Positions 1-8,387 of a stretch of 64,000 nt of DNA are shown here, piece after piece. Origin of the DNA: an uncultured Collinsella sp. (GTDB taxonomy: Bacteria; Actinomycetota; Coriobacteriia; Coriobacteriales; Coriobacteriaceae). The stretch is taken from assembly GCA_958445065.1 (NCBI GenBank), contig CAUCQW010000009.1, forward strand, positions 1-64,000, written 5' to 3'. The translations under genes were made by a program, and so were the position numbers. Under the pieces are notes generated by a model. It was not told the origin of the DNA and ran no database searches. It saw nothing but the letters and a program-made list of their open reading frames with translations. Position 1 is the stretch's first letter; every line of letters starts with the position of its first letter.

Positions 1-110
1 GGCAATACGCTTGAGGATCCTTAAAAGAAAGTCCAGTTTATCCTTCCCACTCCAGTAGTTCTAATTTAAGCCGTCCAAGTTTTGGGGTGCAGCTCATTAT
101 TGCAGGAACG

Positions 111-545
111 TTATTCCCCCAGCACCTCGACGTACACTTTTCGCTTCTGCGGACCGTCAAACTCCGCAAGATAGATGTTCTGGGCACCTCCGCACACGAT
201 GTGGCCATCTTGGACGGGAAAGAAGCAACTGTTTCCACAAATCATGCTCTTGATATGCCCACAGGAGTTGTTGCCGGTGGCTCCATAGCTCGGCAGGAAG
301 TGTGCATGCGCATAGGGAGCATCGAGTGGGGCGATGCGATCAAGCGTCTCCATAAGATCCGTCTCCACGCAGGGCAGCCCCTCGTTTACCACGATTCCAC
401 AGGTCGTATGCGACAAAATAATCGCTGCCAAGCCATTCGTCACCGAGCTGCGTTCGATGGCAGCGTGCACGTCTTCGGTAATATCGATGAACTGGTCCGG
501 AGCAGTCGATAGATAGCTCAATGTCTCGAGCGTCACCATGTTCAC
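111..545 (-). CDS. YjbQ/UPF0047 family protein
   Basis: A 144-residue protein spanning the whole single-domain YjbQ family, with the family's SHTTCGIVVNE and HIKSMICGNS blocks and a C-terminal beta-rich end (KRKVYVEVLGE). The family is sometimes named secondary thiamine-phosphate synthase, but its physiological role is unsettled. The GTG start overlaps the stop of the upstream amidohydrolase in a 4-base GTGA overlap; an ATG two codons inside is an alternative. It is the last gene of the frl-type operon, so a link to sugar-amine catabolism is suggested by position only. No convincing terminator is visible in the 110 bases downstream. Confidence 0.85.
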   Translation of the reverse strand: MNMVTLETLSYLSTAPDQFIDITEDVHAAIERSSVTNGLAAIILSHTTCGIVVNEGLPCVETDLMETLDRIAPLDAPYAHAHFLPSYGATGNNSCGHIKSMICGNSCFFPVQDGHIVCGGAQNIYLAEFDGPQKRKVYVEVLGE

Positions 546-1402
546 TCATCCCCTTCAAGAAAACGCAGGGCATTACCCCAGTAGAGCCTTTCTCGCGCAT
601 CATCGCGCATGGACACGGTATCGAGCGCCCGCTTGAGTTTGAACGCACGGAAGCGCGGCGTATTGCTGGCGAACATCACTTGATGCGATAGCGCACGCTC
701 ATACCACAGCGGCCCCATATCGACCGTGAAAAGACGCTGCATCATCTCCTCGGGCGAATCGATGTAAGTGATAGAGGTGTCCGTGTAGCAGTTGGGATAC
801 TTGAGCAGCATCGCCACGGTCTCGCGCACCCAGGGCCAGCCAAAGTGAGTCAAACTAAAGCGCACATTTGGATGCGTTGCGATTGTGTGCTCAAATGCAA
901 GCGGGTTACTGCGCGAGAGCTCTGCGCCAGGCTCCCAAGACATACCGGCATGGAAAACCACCGGCTTGTTATAGCGCTCGCACAGCTCGTAAAGCGGCTC
1001 GGCCACAGCATCATCGGGGGCAAAACCCTGCTTTGCAGGATGCAGGCAAAGCCCCTTTGCCCCCAACTCGGTAAAGGCGCGCTCCAATTCGTCTGCGGCA
1101 CCGCTCACCTGCGGGTCTACGCTCGCAAATCCCCACAGACGATCGGGATGCGCGGCAACCAGCATGGCAATCTGGTCGTTGGTGCCAAAGTGTCCTCCGC
1201 ATGCCGTGGTTACATCGAGCGGCATGAGCACGCTCTTCTGCACATCGCAGACGTCCATCTCGACTTGAAGCTCATCCCAATCCATGGGGCCCATATGCCC
1301 CATACCAAATTCTCGTGACCAAAAGCCGAATCCATCAGGCTCATCACCCGGCTTACAGATCTCGCCGTAGAGCATAGGATGGACCAACATGTCGATAACC
1401 AT
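542..1402 (-). CDS. Amidohydrolase (Amidohydro_2, TIM-barrel) family protein
   Basis: A 286-residue metal-dependent hydrolase or decarboxylase of the Amidohydro_2 family. Visible family features are an N-terminal IDMLVHP strand in place of the usual DxHxH, the block LWGFASVDPQ, a KGLCLHPAKQ strand, VVFHAGMSWEPG, and FSLTHFGWPWV with conserved His. The ATG at 1402 follows AAGGAG by about 6 bases; an upstream in-frame start at 1423 lacks this. It sits between a PfkB kinase and yjbQ in the frl-type operon and is translationally coupled to yjbQ. The substrate is unknown. The reduced N-terminal metal motif (one His where two are usual) should be noted before assuming a hydrolase. Confidence 0.8.
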   Translation of the reverse strand: MVIDMLVHPMLYGEICKPGDEPDGFGFWSREFGMGHMGPMDWDELQVEMDVCDVQKSVLMPLDVTTACGGHFGTNDQIAMLVAAHPDRLWGFASVDPQVSGAADELERAFTELGAKGLCLHPAKQGFAPDDAVAEPLYELCERYNKPVVFHAGMSWEPGAELSRSNPLAFEHTIATHPNVRFSLTHFGWPWVRETVAMLLKYPNCYTDTSITYIDSPEEMMQRLFTVDMGPLWYERALSHQVMFASNTPRFRAFKLKRALDTVSMRDDARERLYWGNALRFLEGDE

Positions 1403-1429
1403 TTCGTACTCCTTTCCAGGCATTTGACC

Positions 1430-2230
1430 CTAGTACGGCTCAAACGAACCAATCACTCGGGACGACAGCTCAGCGCCCGCTTTCATACACGCCGGAATAT
1501 CAAGGCCATCGATCACGCCCTTGGTAAACCCGGCAATATACGAGTCGCCGGCACCCACGGTATTAACGACCTTCTCCGCCGGTACGATCCCGCACTCATA
1601 GAAGCGCTCACCGTCATAGGCAATGCTTCCCTTCTCGCCAAGCGTGGCAACCGCAACGCGCGGTCCCAATTCCTGCACGTGGCGTACCCAGTCTCGCAGC
1701 TCCGGAGTGTCCTCTTCAAACGACATGAACGCATAGTCTACGTAAGGAAAATGAGCCTCGCATGCATATTCGGGATCCTGGCTGAACACCGAGAAGTCCA
1801 TAACCACCGTCCTGCCCGCATCATGCCATTCGGGCAGGAGGTCCAAACAATTGCCAAACAGGTCGGTATGAATGATGTCATGCTCTAGGATAAACGCCCG
1901 GTCATCTTCATTCGGACGATATGTCTCCATTACGCCATCGATTGCCTCGAGATGCACGCGATCGACGCCGTCTTTCAATGCCATGAGCATCACCGAGGTG
2001 TCGCCATCCTCCACCCGCAGATGTGAGATATCGAACCCCTCAGCGGCCAGCGCCTCTCTCATCTTGTCTCCGTACTCGTCCTTGCCGACAACCGACACGG
2101 CGGATACCGAAACGCCCATTCGTGCAAGATGGATACCCCAGTCAATGCCGTTACCAGTCGGATAGAACACGCCGATGTTCTGATAGACGTCCGCGCAGCA
2201 AAAACCAGCCGCGCACGCTTTAATACCCAT
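1430..2230 (-). CDS. PfkB-family sugar kinase (second FrlD-like kinase)
   Basis: A 266-residue ribokinase/PfkB-fold kinase. The C-terminal signature VNTVGAGDSYIAGF with the catalytic Asp is intact. The N-terminal substrate signature is altered: where fructoselysine 6-kinases have PGGNAVN this protein has PTGNGIDW. It would phosphorylate a sugar or sugar-amine using ATP in the cytoplasm. The ATG at 2230 follows GGAG; an upstream TTG at 2242 is in frame. It is separated from the FrlD-like kinase gene by 121 bases that hold a hairpin. Two kinases in one operon suggest two related substrates or successive steps. FrlD-like by overall similarity; exact substrate not assignable. Confidence 0.8.
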   Translation of the reverse strand: MGIKACAAGFCCADVYQNIGVFYPTGNGIDWGIHLARMGVSVSAVSVVGKDEYGDKMREALAAEGFDISHLRVEDGDTSVMLMALKDGVDRVHLEAIDGVMETYRPNEDDRAFILEHDIIHTDLFGNCLDLLPEWHDAGRTVVMDFSVFSQDPEYACEAHFPYVDYAFMSFEEDTPELRDWVRHVQELGPRVAVATLGEKGSIAYDGERFYECGIVPAEKVVNTVGAGDSYIAGFTKGVIDGLDIPACMKAGAELSSRVIGSFEPY

Positions 2231-2247
2231 GGTCTTCTCCAATGTTC

Positions 2248-2281
2248 AAAAGGGGACCCACCACATGGCGAGCCCCCTTTT
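2248..2281 (-). terminator. Hairpin between the two sugar kinase genes
   Basis: AAAAGGGG pairs with CCCCTTTT around an 18-base loop, and on the minus strand the right arm runs into TTTTG. It lies between the FrlD-like kinase stop and the second kinase start, so it may be a partial internal terminator that lowers expression of the last three genes of the operon. Confidence 0.5.
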
Positions 2282-2351
2282 CGCGTTTTGCTTATTGTTT
2301 TGCATCGGCTGTCCAAGACCTCATAGCCAGACCGCCGTACGCTTTCTTAAG

Positions 2352-3215
2352 CTATTCGACGATTGGCGCTCCGTGGCCCCAAGAACCTTCCATGCCGCAC
2401 ACGGTCGAGGCAAACCCGGCAGCAAAGTCGAGCGCGCGCTCGATGGCCTCGGCGCCATCCTCACCACGCTTGGCGGAATCGAGATAGCACATCAAAAACG
2501 AGGTGAGGAACGAGTCGCCCGCCCCCATGGTGTCCTTCATGTCCGTTACCGGTTTAGCCAGCTGGCGGTAATAACGCTCGCCGTCGTAAGCAATGCAGCC
2601 CTCGGCGCCCGCCGTAGCCGACACAAAACGCGGACCCAGGCCCTTCACCCATGCCAGACGCTCGCGAATCTCGTCCTCACTCGCGGCATCCGCCGCACTA
2701 AAGAAAGCGAAATCGACGTAGGGCGCAATCTGCTCGTAGTACTCGTCGGTGGAGTCGTCCGAAAAGTCAAAAGAGACCGTGACGCCCGCAGCCTTCAACT
2801 TGGGCAGCTCGCGCTCGGTAAAGCAGTAGTTGCCCGAATGAACCACATCGAACTGCTTCATGTACGCAAGGTCAAAGCGATCAAGGACATAGCGCACATC
2901 GCCACGGATACCGCCCTCGTTGGAGCCAAGGAAGACACGGTCACCGTCAACGACGGTCACGCGAGCCGCCCCGTTCTCGCCAATCATCTGCTCGCACTTG
3001 TCAAGCTCGATACCCTCATCCTCGAGGCTTGCAATGACATGCTCGGCAGCGGCGTCATTGCCAAAAATGCCCATGTATGCAGAGCGTGCGGCACCGCATT
3101 TCTTGGCATAAACGGCGAAGTTCACCGCATTGCCGCCGGGATACATGGTGTGGATATGCTCGTAGCGATCGACGACGTTGTCGCCAAATCCGAGCGCGTT
3201 AACGTTAAATGCCAT
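2352..3215 (-). CDS. frlD: Fructoselysine 6-kinase-like PfkB kinase
   Basis: A 287-residue PfkB kinase that resembles Escherichia coli FrlD along its length: GDNVVDRY near the N-terminus, the PGGNAVNFAVYAKK substrate motif, and DTMGAGDSFLTSF with the catalytic Asp. FrlD phosphorylates fructoselysine at C6 using ATP, giving the substrate for FrlB. The ATG at 3215 has AAGGAG 8 bases upstream. It follows the FrlB-like gene by 14 bases, consistent with a kinase-deglycase pair in one transcript. Assignment as a fructosamine kinase is strong; whether the amine is lysine or another amino acid cannot be read from the sequence. Confidence 0.82.
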   Translation of the reverse strand: MAFNVNALGFGDNVVDRYEHIHTMYPGGNAVNFAVYAKKCGAARSAYMGIFGNDAAAEHVIASLEDEGIELDKCEQMIGENGAARVTVVDGDRVFLGSNEGGIRGDVRYVLDRFDLAYMKQFDVVHSGNYCFTERELPKLKAAGVTVSFDFSDDSTDEYYEQIAPYVDFAFFSAADAASEDEIRERLAWVKGLGPRFVSATAGAEGCIAYDGERYYRQLAKPVTDMKDTMGAGDSFLTSFLMCYLDSAKRGEDGAEAIERALDFAAGFASTVCGMEGSWGHGAPIVE

Positions 3216-3229
3216 GGCCTTTGCTCCTT

Positions 3230-4198
3230 CTAGTACTCGACAACACCCATATAGCGACGGAAATCGGGATCGTGATCAAACACCTTGCCGCGTGCGGCAC
3301 GCAGCTCGCAGTTCATGGCATAGAACAGCACCGGGTCCAGATAGGCACGGACGCTCGCCGGCACGGCTTCCATACCGTACTCCTTGGCATCGAGCACCAT
3401 CAGCGTATCGGTATGCGTCTTAAGGAACGCCAGGGCGCGCTCGTCCATAGCACGGCACTCGCTGGAGCCCATCTGCAGGAAGTAAAAAACGCCATCCTGA
3501 GTAGCCTCGAAGGGGCCATGGAAGTACTCGGCAGAGTGGATGTAGCTGCAGTGCTGCCACTGCATCTCCATAAGAGAGCAGATAGCGAAACCGTAGGTCT
3601 GGCTAAAGTTGGGACCGCTGCCCAGAATATAGAAGAACTCGTGCTCCTGGCAAAGCTTGGCAAAGCGATCGCCCAGCTCGGCATTTACCTTCTCGCGTGC
3701 CGGGGGAAGAATCTTATCCATCTCGGCGATACCGGCATACATATCGGCAAGATCGGCGTAACCCTCCTGCTGATCGAGCAGCTCTGCCGCAAGCGACAGC
3801 GAAATGCCAGCGGGGACCTCGGCCTGCGGCACGCCCTCGCCCCACGGGTAGACCCACGTGGTCCATTTACCGGTGTCGATCTTAGATCCAGCGTTGTCGG
3901 TCTGGGCGATCACCGTAGCGCCGGCAGCAAGGGCAATCTCGCAGCCCTCGACGACCTCAGGGGTGTTGCCACTGTGGCTACAAGCGATGACCAGGGACTT
4001 CTCGCCCAGACGACGCGGACGCATGATATCGAACTCGCGAGCCGTATAGATATACGAAGTGAAGGTGGTTGCCTCGCGCTGCAGAAGCTCATGGGCCGGG
4101 ATCAAATCAATCATGGAGCCACCGCAAGCAATCCAGTAGACGCTGTCGAACTTGCCCTTCTCGGCAATTGCCTCTTTGATCAGATCGTGTGCGTTCAT
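3230..4198 (-). CDS. frlB: Fructoselysine 6-phosphate deglycase-like SIS protein
   Basis: A 322-residue double-SIS-domain protein. CSHSGNTPEVVEG is the sugar-phosphate loop of the first SIS domain, HSAEYFHGPFEA is the catalytic-region motif of the second, and the end DPDFRRYMGVVEY closely resembles the FrlB C-terminus. FrlB cleaves fructoselysine 6-phosphate to glucose 6-phosphate and lysine. The ATG at 4198 is preceded by AAAGGAA; a longer in-frame extension to 4267 lacks a ribosome site and runs into the frlC end. It lies between the frlC- and frlD-like genes. This is the most secure of the frl-type assignments here. Confidence 0.88.
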   Translation of the reverse strand: MNAHDLIKEAIAEKGKFDSVYWIACGGSMIDLIPAHELLQREATTFTSYIYTAREFDIMRPRRLGEKSLVIACSHSGNTPEVVEGCEIALAAGATVIAQTDNAGSKIDTGKWTTWVYPWGEGVPQAEVPAGISLSLAAELLDQQEGYADLADMYAGIAEMDKILPPAREKVNAELGDRFAKLCQEHEFFYILGSGPNFSQTYGFAICSLMEMQWQHCSYIHSAEYFHGPFEATQDGVFYFLQMGSSECRAMDERALAFLKTHTDTLMVLDAKEYGMEAVPASVRAYLDPVLFYAMNCELRAARGKVFDHDPDFRRYMGVVEY

Positions 4199-4259
4199 AT
4201 CCAGTTCCTTTCTTGTTTGGCCGCAATCAATGACGTTGGCTGCGTGGCCGATAGTTGTT

Positions 4260-5111
4260 TTAGTCAATCAGATATTTCTCGAATGCGGCCATGTTCTTGG
4301 CATCTGCCGCCGCCGGATCATCGTAGTAACGACCGTCCGTGATTTCCTGGCCCAGCATGCCGTCGAAACCATGGGCGTTGAGCGTGGCGACGAAGGCGTC
4401 CATATCGTGCTTGCCATCGCCCCACACCAGATGGCCATACGGGTCACCGTCGATAAAGTGCATCTCGTGAATTGCCCCATCACCAAAGGCGGCAAACCAG
4501 TCCTCGAGCGTCTCGCCTGCAACGCCCATCGCGGTTGTATCAACCATAGGCTGTAAGTACGGGCTCGCGACCTCGTCAATCATGCGCTTCGCATCGGAAA
4601 CCGTCGTCACAAGGTTGCTCTCCTCGGGACGCAGACTTTCCATCGTAAGCACCAGACCGTGCTCGCCGGCATACTCCGCCAGAATGGACAAGTGCTCGCG
4701 GCTGCGCTTCCAGGCTTCCTCGCGGTCCTCGTCCCAGTCGCCCCAGCCCGAGTTGACGGACATACGGTCGCACCCAAGTACCTCGGCAAGCTCAATGCCG
4801 TGCTTAAAGTACGCCAGGCTGCGCTGTTCATGCAGCGGTTTGCGTGCGCAGTACTGCCAAGGATAGACAACATTCTCGGGGCACAGAGTACGATACCTAA
4901 GCCCACGGTCTGCAGCCTTTTTCGCCAGGACCTCAGCCTCAAAGTAGCCCGTGTGGTCGAGCGTCACATGCGGCTCCGCACACCACAGCTCAATGGACTC
5001 AAAGCCCAAGCGCTGCTGCACATCAAGGAAGTAATCGAGCGACCACATGATGTAGTGGATATTCATGCCCGCAATCTGCTCGCGGCGCAGCGTCGGTTTG
5101 GATTCAGGCAT
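4260..5111 (-). CDS. frlC: FrlC-like sugar epimerase/isomerase (TIM barrel)
   Basis: A 283-residue AP-endonuclease-2-type TIM barrel. Visible family traits are IELWCAEPH early, VLGCDRMSVNSGWGDWDE, LTMESLRPEESN with a metal-binding Glu, PMVDTTAM, and EMHFIDGDPYGHLVWGDG with metal-binding His and Asp, ending with a Glu in GMLGQEITDGRYY. In E. coli FrlC interconverts fructoselysine and psicoselysine at C3. The ATG at 5111 has AGGAGG in range, overlapping the stop of the upstream hydrolase gene. Neighbouring frlB and frlD homologues support the role; the family alone would also allow a tagatose/psicose-type epimerase. Confidence 0.8.
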   Translation of the reverse strand: MPESKPTLRREQIAGMNIHYIMWSLDYFLDVQQRLGFESIELWCAEPHVTLDHTGYFEAEVLAKKAADRGLRYRTLCPENVVYPWQYCARKPLHEQRSLAYFKHGIELAEVLGCDRMSVNSGWGDWDEDREEAWKRSREHLSILAEYAGEHGLVLTMESLRPEESNLVTTVSDAKRMIDEVASPYLQPMVDTTAMGVAGETLEDWFAAFGDGAIHEMHFIDGDPYGHLVWGDGKHDMDAFVATLNAHGFDGMLGQEITDGRYYDDPAAADAKNMAAFEKYLID

Positions 5112-5112
5112 C

Positions 5113-6696
5113 TTATGCCTCCTTATTTCGATCGAACACGATTTGTCCGTCCGACATCGTCATGTCAACCGCAAGATCGCGTGCGTCGCGATAATCGAGG
5201 TCGAACACATCCCGATCGAGCACGCAGATATCGGCAAGCTTGCCAACCTCAAGCGTACCCAGCTCGTCTTCGCGCATCAGGTCGTACGCGCCCCCGGCAG
5301 TCCAAGCGCACAAGAGCTCGACAAGCGTCAGCGTGTTGACCTCATTCACGGGCAGTCCGTCGTCGAAGTATCCGCCGCACGCACTGTAGATTGACTCGCC
5401 CAAGCTCGGAATCAACAGCGGCAAATCCGTGCCACAGCACACTGTGCATCCGGAATCTTCCATGCCGCGGCGATTCCAGCTGTGCAAAAGTCGCGTCTCG
5501 CCAATTTGTCGACGCATCATCGACAGGCAATCCTCGCGCCGGTCCAGCGTCAGAATCTGCGGATAGACCTCGCAAATTCCACCTAACTTGCCAAACTCGA
5601 CAAGATCGGTCGGGTCAGAGTTCTCGAGATCGGTAATCGCATGACGGCGAAGCATCCGTCCATGCTCGTCTCGAGGCAGCGAGGCATAGAGCGCCACGGT
5701 GCGACGAACGGCGCCATCGCCCTGGCAATGCAAGGAATATCGGAAGCCGTCAGCATCAATTGCACGCAGCTCGTTCTCAATCAGATCCCACTCTGGCTCC
5801 TCGACGACCGTCTTGCCGGCAGCGCCCGCATCGGCCGAGTCCTCATAGGGGTCAATCATCTCGGCAAGCCCCGCCCATACGCCGCGATCGGTCATACGGT
5901 TGAAGCCAGAAAAACGAACGAACGGTCCCCGGAAGCGCGCTCGTGCCTCGCGGGCATATGCCAGATTTGCACCGGCACCCACCGGCTGCGACATCATAGA
6001 GACGCGAACCGTCAGCTCACCAGATTCCTCACGGCGAGCCATTTCGTCGGCAAAACCGTAGTAGTCATCAAACGCCATCTCCTTGATGGCGGTAACGCCG
6101 CGCTCGTTAAGCATGCTCATGTAGTCCGAATACCCCGCACGTACCTCGGGCAGCGCGAGGAAATCGCTCATCATGCGCCAGATCTTCTCGGCATAGCACG
6201 CCTGGGGTGTAAAGCCGTATCGTGCACTGGCGGCAGCATTGAGAACGCAGGTCTCCGCACCCGGTGTAAAGCAGACGACAGGAATATCGCCAAAACAATC
6301 GTCAAACACAGCTGCCGTATTTGCGTTCTCGGCATCCGATGCCAACGTTTCGGGTAGGCTGCGGCCAAAAGCCGCCGCGCAATCCGGATGATCTTCTTTC
6401 CATGCACGCAAGAGCGACACGGCCTCTTTGGCATCAGCGATGCCGGACAGATCAGACCCCAACGTCCGCAGCGCCCAGCCTGTATAGAAGGTATGCACAT
6501 CGATCAGGCCAGGCATGACGGTGCGGTCGCCCAGGTCAACTACCTCGTCCGCTTGGGTCAAATACGAAGCTACCTCACACTTGGTGCCAACAGCCTCAAT
6601 TCGATTGCCACGGACCGCTACGAAACCTTCAAACGGCAGGTCACCCGTACCGGTAAAGACGCTCTTAGACGTCAGGACCGTCAAACGATCAGACAT
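5113..6696 (-). CDS. YtcJ-like metal-dependent amidohydrolase (Amidohydro_3)
   Basis: A 527-residue Amidohydro_3/YtcJ-type hydrolase. The N-terminal beta-sandwich (about residues 1-60) leads into MPGLIDVHTFYTGW, where the usual HxH metal motif reads HTF, so one metal ligand is missing. Later blocks are YSLHCQGDGAVRR, RRHAITDLENSDP and CCGTDLPLLIP, and the C-terminal sandwich has the expected LGTLEVGKLADICVLDRD. The ATG at 6696 is preceded by AGGTGG. It lies directly after the transporter gene, so it may process the imported compound before FrlC/FrlD/FrlB act, for example by removing an acyl or amino acid group. That role is inference. Confidence 0.82.
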   Translation of the reverse strand: MSDRLTVLTSKSVFTGTGDLPFEGFVAVRGNRIEAVGTKCEVASYLTQADEVVDLGDRTVMPGLIDVHTFYTGWALRTLGSDLSGIADAKEAVSLLRAWKEDHPDCAAAFGRSLPETLASDAENANTAAVFDDCFGDIPVVCFTPGAETCVLNAAASARYGFTPQACYAEKIWRMMSDFLALPEVRAGYSDYMSMLNERGVTAIKEMAFDDYYGFADEMARREESGELTVRVSMMSQPVGAGANLAYAREARARFRGPFVRFSGFNRMTDRGVWAGLAEMIDPYEDSADAGAAGKTVVEEPEWDLIENELRAIDADGFRYSLHCQGDGAVRRTVALYASLPRDEHGRMLRRHAITDLENSDPTDLVEFGKLGGICEVYPQILTLDRREDCLSMMRRQIGETRLLHSWNRRGMEDSGCTVCCGTDLPLLIPSLGESIYSACGGYFDDGLPVNEVNTLTLVELLCAWTAGGAYDLMREDELGTLEVGKLADICVLDRDVFDLDYRDARDLAVDMTMSDGQIVFDRNKEA

Positions 6697-6705
6697 CACA
6701 ACCAC

Positions 6706-8169
6706 CTACACCGGAAGCATGCCAGAGATTGCCGTTACGATCAGGCCAAAGACGACCATGAAAATGAAGAACTTCCAAATGGTCTTCCACCATTGGCCAA
6801 ACGAAATCTTAGCCACGGCAAGGCCGGCGACCGTCATGCCCGCCACGGGACTGATAGTGTTGATGGTCTGATTAGCAAACTGGAGCGCGGTAACGGCAGC
6901 CTCGGGATTGAGGCCCATAAGCTCGGTCAGCGGACCCATGACGGGCATGGTGAGCGCCGCAAGTCCAGAACTCGAGGGAACCAGCAAAGAGAGCAGGCCA
7001 AGGACGATATACATAAACGTGGTGTAGACGGCAGCGGGTGCACCGGCGAGCGCAGTAGCGAGCGCCTGGAGGATGGTGTCGATGATCATGCCGCCCTCGG
7101 CGATGACCAGAATACCGCGAGCGATACCGATAACGATAGCAGCGTACGCAAAATCGGCGAGACCCTTAACGAACTCCTCAGCGATCGTCTGCTGGTCAAG
7201 ACCGCCCAGGATACCGGCAAGCAAGCCCATGCCAAGGAACACGGCGGAAATCTCATTCATGTACCAGCCCTGGGTAACAAGACCCCAGACGATAATGCCC
7301 ATACCGCAGGCAAAATCGATAAGTACAAGCTTCTGACGGGTAGTGAACTCTTCCTCGATGGAGGCATCGGTCACGGAAAACTCAACACGCTTGAGCTTGT
7401 CGTCCTCGTACGTAATGGACGACTCGGGGTTTTTCTTGACGCGCATAGCGTAGCGCATGGCCCATGCGATACCGACGGCAGTAAAGATGACCCAAGAAAC
7501 GGCGCGCAGCCACAGCTGAGGATTGCCCTCGATGCCAATGATGCCCTGGGCGATCAAAACATTAAACGGGTCGATGGTCGAAGCACAATATCCCAGGTTA
7601 GGACCAAGGAAGCAGATGATGAATGCCGTCATCGAGTCATAACCGATACCCATCATGATGGGAATGAAGATGGCATAGAACGGCAGGGCTTCCTCAGACA
7701 TGCCAAACGTAGTGCCGCAAATGGACAGCAACGTCATCGTAATGGGAATGATGAGGATGTCCTTGTTCTTGAGCTTTTTAATCACACGGCTCATGCCGGC
7801 ATTCAAAGCGTTGGTCTTGGTGATGATTGCGAACGATCCGCCAATCAATAAGACGAACGCAACGACGTCGGCAGCCTCCTGGATGCCCTTAGTGGGCGCT
7901 TGCAGGACCGCGAAGATATCCTGACCCAGATTGATGGTCTCGCCGGTCTCGGAATCGGTGTAGTTCTTATCGACCTGTTCATAGGTTCCAGCAACGGCGA
8001 CTTCGCGCTCGCCCGCCGCTGTCGAAATCGTCTTGCGCTGATACTGACCCGAGGGAACGATCCAAGTCAGGACCGCAAAGACAACGATCAGCAAGAACAT
8101 GATCGTATAGACATGCGGTAATTTGAACTTAAAACGTCTGTTTGTCTTCTTCGCCTTCGTATCTGACAT
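6706..8169 (-). CDS. YfcC family integral membrane transporter
   Basis: A 487-residue membrane protein of the YfcC/C4-dicarboxylate carrier-like family. It has a charged Lys/Arg-rich N-terminus, then the family's first helix LPHVYTIMFLLIVVFAVLTW followed by VPSGQYQR, and about a dozen hydrophobic segments. The motif GMSEEALPFYAIFIPIMMG in the first half and FANQTINTISPVAGMTVAG in the second are characteristic. The ATG at 8169 follows GGAGG. It is the first gene of the frl-type operon and presumably imports the Amadori compound or a related amino acid conjugate. E. coli frl uses a different (APC-type) permease, FrlA, so this is a replacement of the transporter class. Confidence 0.85.
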   Translation of the reverse strand: MSDTKAKKTNRRFKFKLPHVYTIMFLLIVVFAVLTWIVPSGQYQRKTISTAAGEREVAVAGTYEQVDKNYTDSETGETINLGQDIFAVLQAPTKGIQEAADVVAFVLLIGGSFAIITKTNALNAGMSRVIKKLKNKDILIIPITMTLLSICGTTFGMSEEALPFYAIFIPIMMGIGYDSMTAFIICFLGPNLGYCASTIDPFNVLIAQGIIGIEGNPQLWLRAVSWVIFTAVGIAWAMRYAMRVKKNPESSITYEDDKLKRVEFSVTDASIEEEFTTRQKLVLIDFACGMGIIVWGLVTQGWYMNEISAVFLGMGLLAGILGGLDQQTIAEEFVKGLADFAYAAIVIGIARGILVIAEGGMIIDTILQALATALAGAPAAVYTTFMYIVLGLLSLLVPSSSGLAALTMPVMGPLTELMGLNPEAAVTALQFANQTINTISPVAGMTVAGLAVAKISFGQWWKTIWKFFIFMVVFGLIVTAISGMLPV

Positions 8170-8230
8170 AGATACCTCCAAAGAACTCGAGACTGCATCG
8201 CATCTCGCTTCAACGCTTGCATAAGGCAAA

Positions 8231-8250
8231 CGTTCTATGACGTTCTATAG
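8231..8250. promoter_or_regulatory. Tandem CGTTCTAT direct repeats, candidate GntR operator
   Basis: CGTTCTAT occurs twice with a 10-base period, that is on one face of the helix, touching the -10 hexamer of the predicted operon promoter. A regulator bound here would block transcription. The linked GntR/UTRA gene is the obvious candidate, although that family more often binds palindromes. Confidence 0.45.
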
Positions 8251-8277
8251 ATTACCAGCAGCTTTTCCCGTCATCAA
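8249..8277 (-). promoter_or_regulatory. Predicted promoter of the frl-type operon
   Basis: On the minus strand TTGATG (8277-8272) is separated by 17 bases from TAATCT (8254-8249), a near-consensus vegetative promoter about 80 bases upstream of the transporter start. Confidence 0.6.
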
Positions 8278-8339
8278 GATTATTTCAAACTGATTGCCGC
8301 AACGCGGTTGAACGGTCGCGTTCGCGCCGTGAACGGTAT

Positions 8340-8375
8340 GGAAGCGCCCGGTGAGATGATCCACCGGGCGTTTCC
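8340..8375 (-). terminator. Hairpin downstream of the GntR gene
   Basis: GGAAGCGCCCGGT pairs with ACCGGGCGTTTCC (one G-T pair) around a 10-base loop just after the regulator stop. The T-tract is weak, so termination efficiency is uncertain. Confidence 0.6.
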
Positions 8376-8387
8376 ATTCGCAATGTC

